From: JAIVJZ01 sp036386515
Lineage (GTDB): Bacteria > Acidobacteriota > Blastocatellia > Pyrinomonadales > Pyrinomonadaceae
Length of the DNA: 64,000 bases
Assembly: GCA_036386515.1 (NCBI GenBank)
Contig: DASVVO010000052.1
Location: 62,001 to 126,000 of the forward strand
Direction of reading: 5' to 3'
Shown: positions 62,786-64,000 of the stretch, piece after piece
Layout: every line of letters starts with the position of its first letter
Numbering within the stretch: the stretch's first letter is position 1
Translations under genes and position numbers: made by a program
The notes under the pieces: generated by a model
The model's database searches: none
What the model was told of the DNA's origin: nothing
What the model saw: the letters and a program-made list of their open reading frames with translations, nothing else

Positions 62786-64000
62786 CTAATGCCCCGACCG
62801 TGCGGTTTCTCTCTCCAGCCGCGCGGCGAAGTCCGACAGCGACGGGTGATACTGGAACACTTCGCCGAGACGTTCGTGTCGTTGCAGCGCCGGGTGGACG
62901 CGGTAGACGGCCTCCTGGCCGGGGCGTCGGACGAGCGCGTCCCACAATTCGTTCACGCGCCGGTCTGAAGGGTCAGGCCGGTGTTCGAGAAAGCGCGTGA
63001 TGTAAACGTCGTCCGGGGTGATGTCGATGCCCATGATGAGCGTTGACATGACTCCGTTGACGAAGGCGGGGTTGCGCGCCATCTGCTCGCCCTGATTCCT
63101 GAGTAAGTTCTCCATTATCTCCGGCTGCCGGACGTTGACGATGGTGGTCGCCCAGGTCAGGCCGGCGATCATGTTGAGCCGCGCCAGTTCGTGCGGAGCT
63201 TCCCGCTCGACGGCCAGCCAGGCCGAGAGCAGGCCGGGCACGAAATAGATCGGCAGAAAATAGAGCGAGCGTCCGACGCCGTGCCAGAAGTAGCCGAGGG
63301 CGTGCGGCGCGATGTCGCGCAAGTGCGACTCCACCACCCCGACCATCTGCGCGTGCCAGAAGCGAGTCACCAGCCCGAGCGATTCGTAGGCCGCCCCTTC
63401 GTACCCGTCGCGCGAGTTGTCGTCCACGAGCGCGATGAACTCGGCGACCACGCGGCGGATTTCGCGTTCAGGCCGGTAGGGCGTGATCGTGTTCATCAGT
63501 TGTTGGGCGAAGCCCAGACCCATCCCGGCGTGCATCATCGTGAGACTCTTGGCGGGCAGCACGTCAGCCCTCTCGTCTCTCAGGATGCCGCGGATGGGAC
63601 GCCCCTGGCCCCAGAACGTCAGCGCGTAGAGGTGGCCCAGCCCCTCGACCGCCCACAAGTCCGGGTACGCGCCGAGCGCGTAAGCCTCGTCCACGAGCCG
63701 CGCCAGGTCGAACTGCCGGTCGTCTTCCGAGACGTTCAGGAGCGAACTGACATGCTTGACGAGATTGAAGACCTCGTAATTGTTCCTGAGTTCCTGCCAG
63801 GCGAGACGCGCGTTCTCGCCAGAGGAGAAGAGGCGAAGCGTTTCCCGCGATTGCTCGGCGACATCCGAAGTCAGCCGGGAGATGTAGCCGGGGCTGAAGG
63901 CGCGCAGCGTGATGGCATCGAAGAAGAGGTTCGTGGCTCCGCGCTGCACCTCGTCGCCGATCTGGAACGCCCCGAAGATGAGATCGTCGAACTGATTCTG
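62786..64000 (-). CDS. Unknown protein, weak DUF1702 resemblance, N-terminus beyond right edge
   Basis: The 404 codons visible run open to the right edge, so the start is missing; an internal GTG at 63949 is not needed. From memory, VEGLGHLYALTFWG, HAGMGLGFAQQL, RDGYEGAAYE and WHGVGRSLYF recall the order of blocks in DUF1702 proteins from enediyne and related clusters, but this is by eye only. It is soluble apart from a hydrophobic stretch LYFLPIYFVPGLLSAWLA. It is the first visible gene of the leftward set containing halogenase-type and carotenoid oxygenase genes. Confidence 0.6.
   Translation of the reverse strand, partial: QNQFDDLIFGAFQIGDEVQRGATNLFFDAITLRAFSPGYISRLTSDVAEQSRETLRLFSSGENARLAWQELRNNYEVFNLVKHVSSLLNVSEDDRQFDLARLVDEAYALGAYPDLWAVEGLGHLYALTFWGQGRPIRGILRDERADVLPAKSLTMMHAGMGLGFAQQLMNTITPYRPEREIRRVVAEFIALVDDNSRDGYEGAAYESLGLVTRFWHAQMVGVVESHLRDIAPHALGYFWHGVGRSLYFLPIYFVPGLLSAWLAVEREAPHELARLNMIAGLTWATTIVNVRQPEIMENLLRNQGEQMARNPAFVNGVMSTLIMGIDITPDDVYITRFLEHRPDPSDRRVNELWDALVRRPGQEAVYRVHPALQRHERLGEVFQYHPSLSDFAARLERETARSGH

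Overview
The window is GC-rich bacterial chromosome with short intergenic gaps, many 4-nt ATGA start/stop overlaps and frequent small tandem repeats between genes. The gene set (complete acyclic carotenoid operon with a B12-type photoreceptor regulator, secreted M28 and M49-like peptidases, Ycf48-type repeat protein, multicopper oxidase with SCO proteins) fits an aerobic, pigmented heterotroph. Acidobacteriota (Blastocatellia-like) is my best guess, but it rests on overall impression and no marker gene here proves it.

Region 1 (1-9.0 kb): a leftward carotenoid operon, idi - crtB - crtI - alpha/beta hydrolase - crtE - glycosyltransferase - second CrtI-type desaturase (running off the left edge). 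It is divergent from a CarH-like, B12-binding MerR regulator. The shared 200-bp control region has recognisable promoters in both directions and repeated TCAAC boxes. The expected product is a light-induced, glycosylated linear carotenoid.

Region 2 (9.0-24.4 kb): mixed housekeeping and secreted functions: a ribosome-rescue-type release factor, glucose dehydrogenase-like enzyme, M49-like and M28 peptidases, CbbX/SpoVK-type AAA+ ATPase, Ycf48-like protein, a DUF5694-like protein of unusually AT-rich composition, quinone-oxidoreductase-type enzyme, thioesterase, DUF4186, gluconokinase, NicO-type metal transporter and glutathione peroxidase.

Region 3 (24.8-27.7 kb): an AT-rich accessory island. 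It holds an unknown membrane protein and a HigBA toxin-antitoxin locus whose toxin gene is split by an intact IS630-family element. The element has TA duplications, 25-bp inverted repeats and a -1 frameshift at an A7 run. Removing the element and one TA restores the toxin frame exactly.

Region 4 (27.8-33.4 kb): dnaE, a small hypothetical protein, a chimeric remnant beginning like a family-2 glycosyl hydrolase, and an orphan receiver-domain protein.

Region 5 (33.6-44.5 kb), all leftward: LRAT-like protein, multicopper oxidase, a SCO-like protein lacking its second cysteine, a large secreted protein of unknown function, a small membrane protein, a canonical SCO protein, a cytochrome c fused to a periplasmic-binding-protein-like domain, and a membrane-anchored spermidine-synthase-like enzyme. 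This looks like an extracytoplasmic copper/electron-transfer module.

Region 6 (44.6-64.0 kb), all leftward: Rieske-FAD oxidoreductase, FeeM/LuxI-fold acyltransferase-like protein, Kef-type antiporter and geranylgeranyl-reductase-type flavoprotein. Further upstream lies a tightly packed, partly overlapping set: a weakly DUF1702-like protein, a TlpA thioredoxin, a UbiB/ABC1 pseudokinase, two unknown proteins, patatin, a flavin-halogenase-type enzyme, a carotenoid cleavage oxygenase and a giant degenerate SGNH protein. This last set is the best candidate for an undescribed system, possibly modifying a carotenoid- or lipid-derived product.
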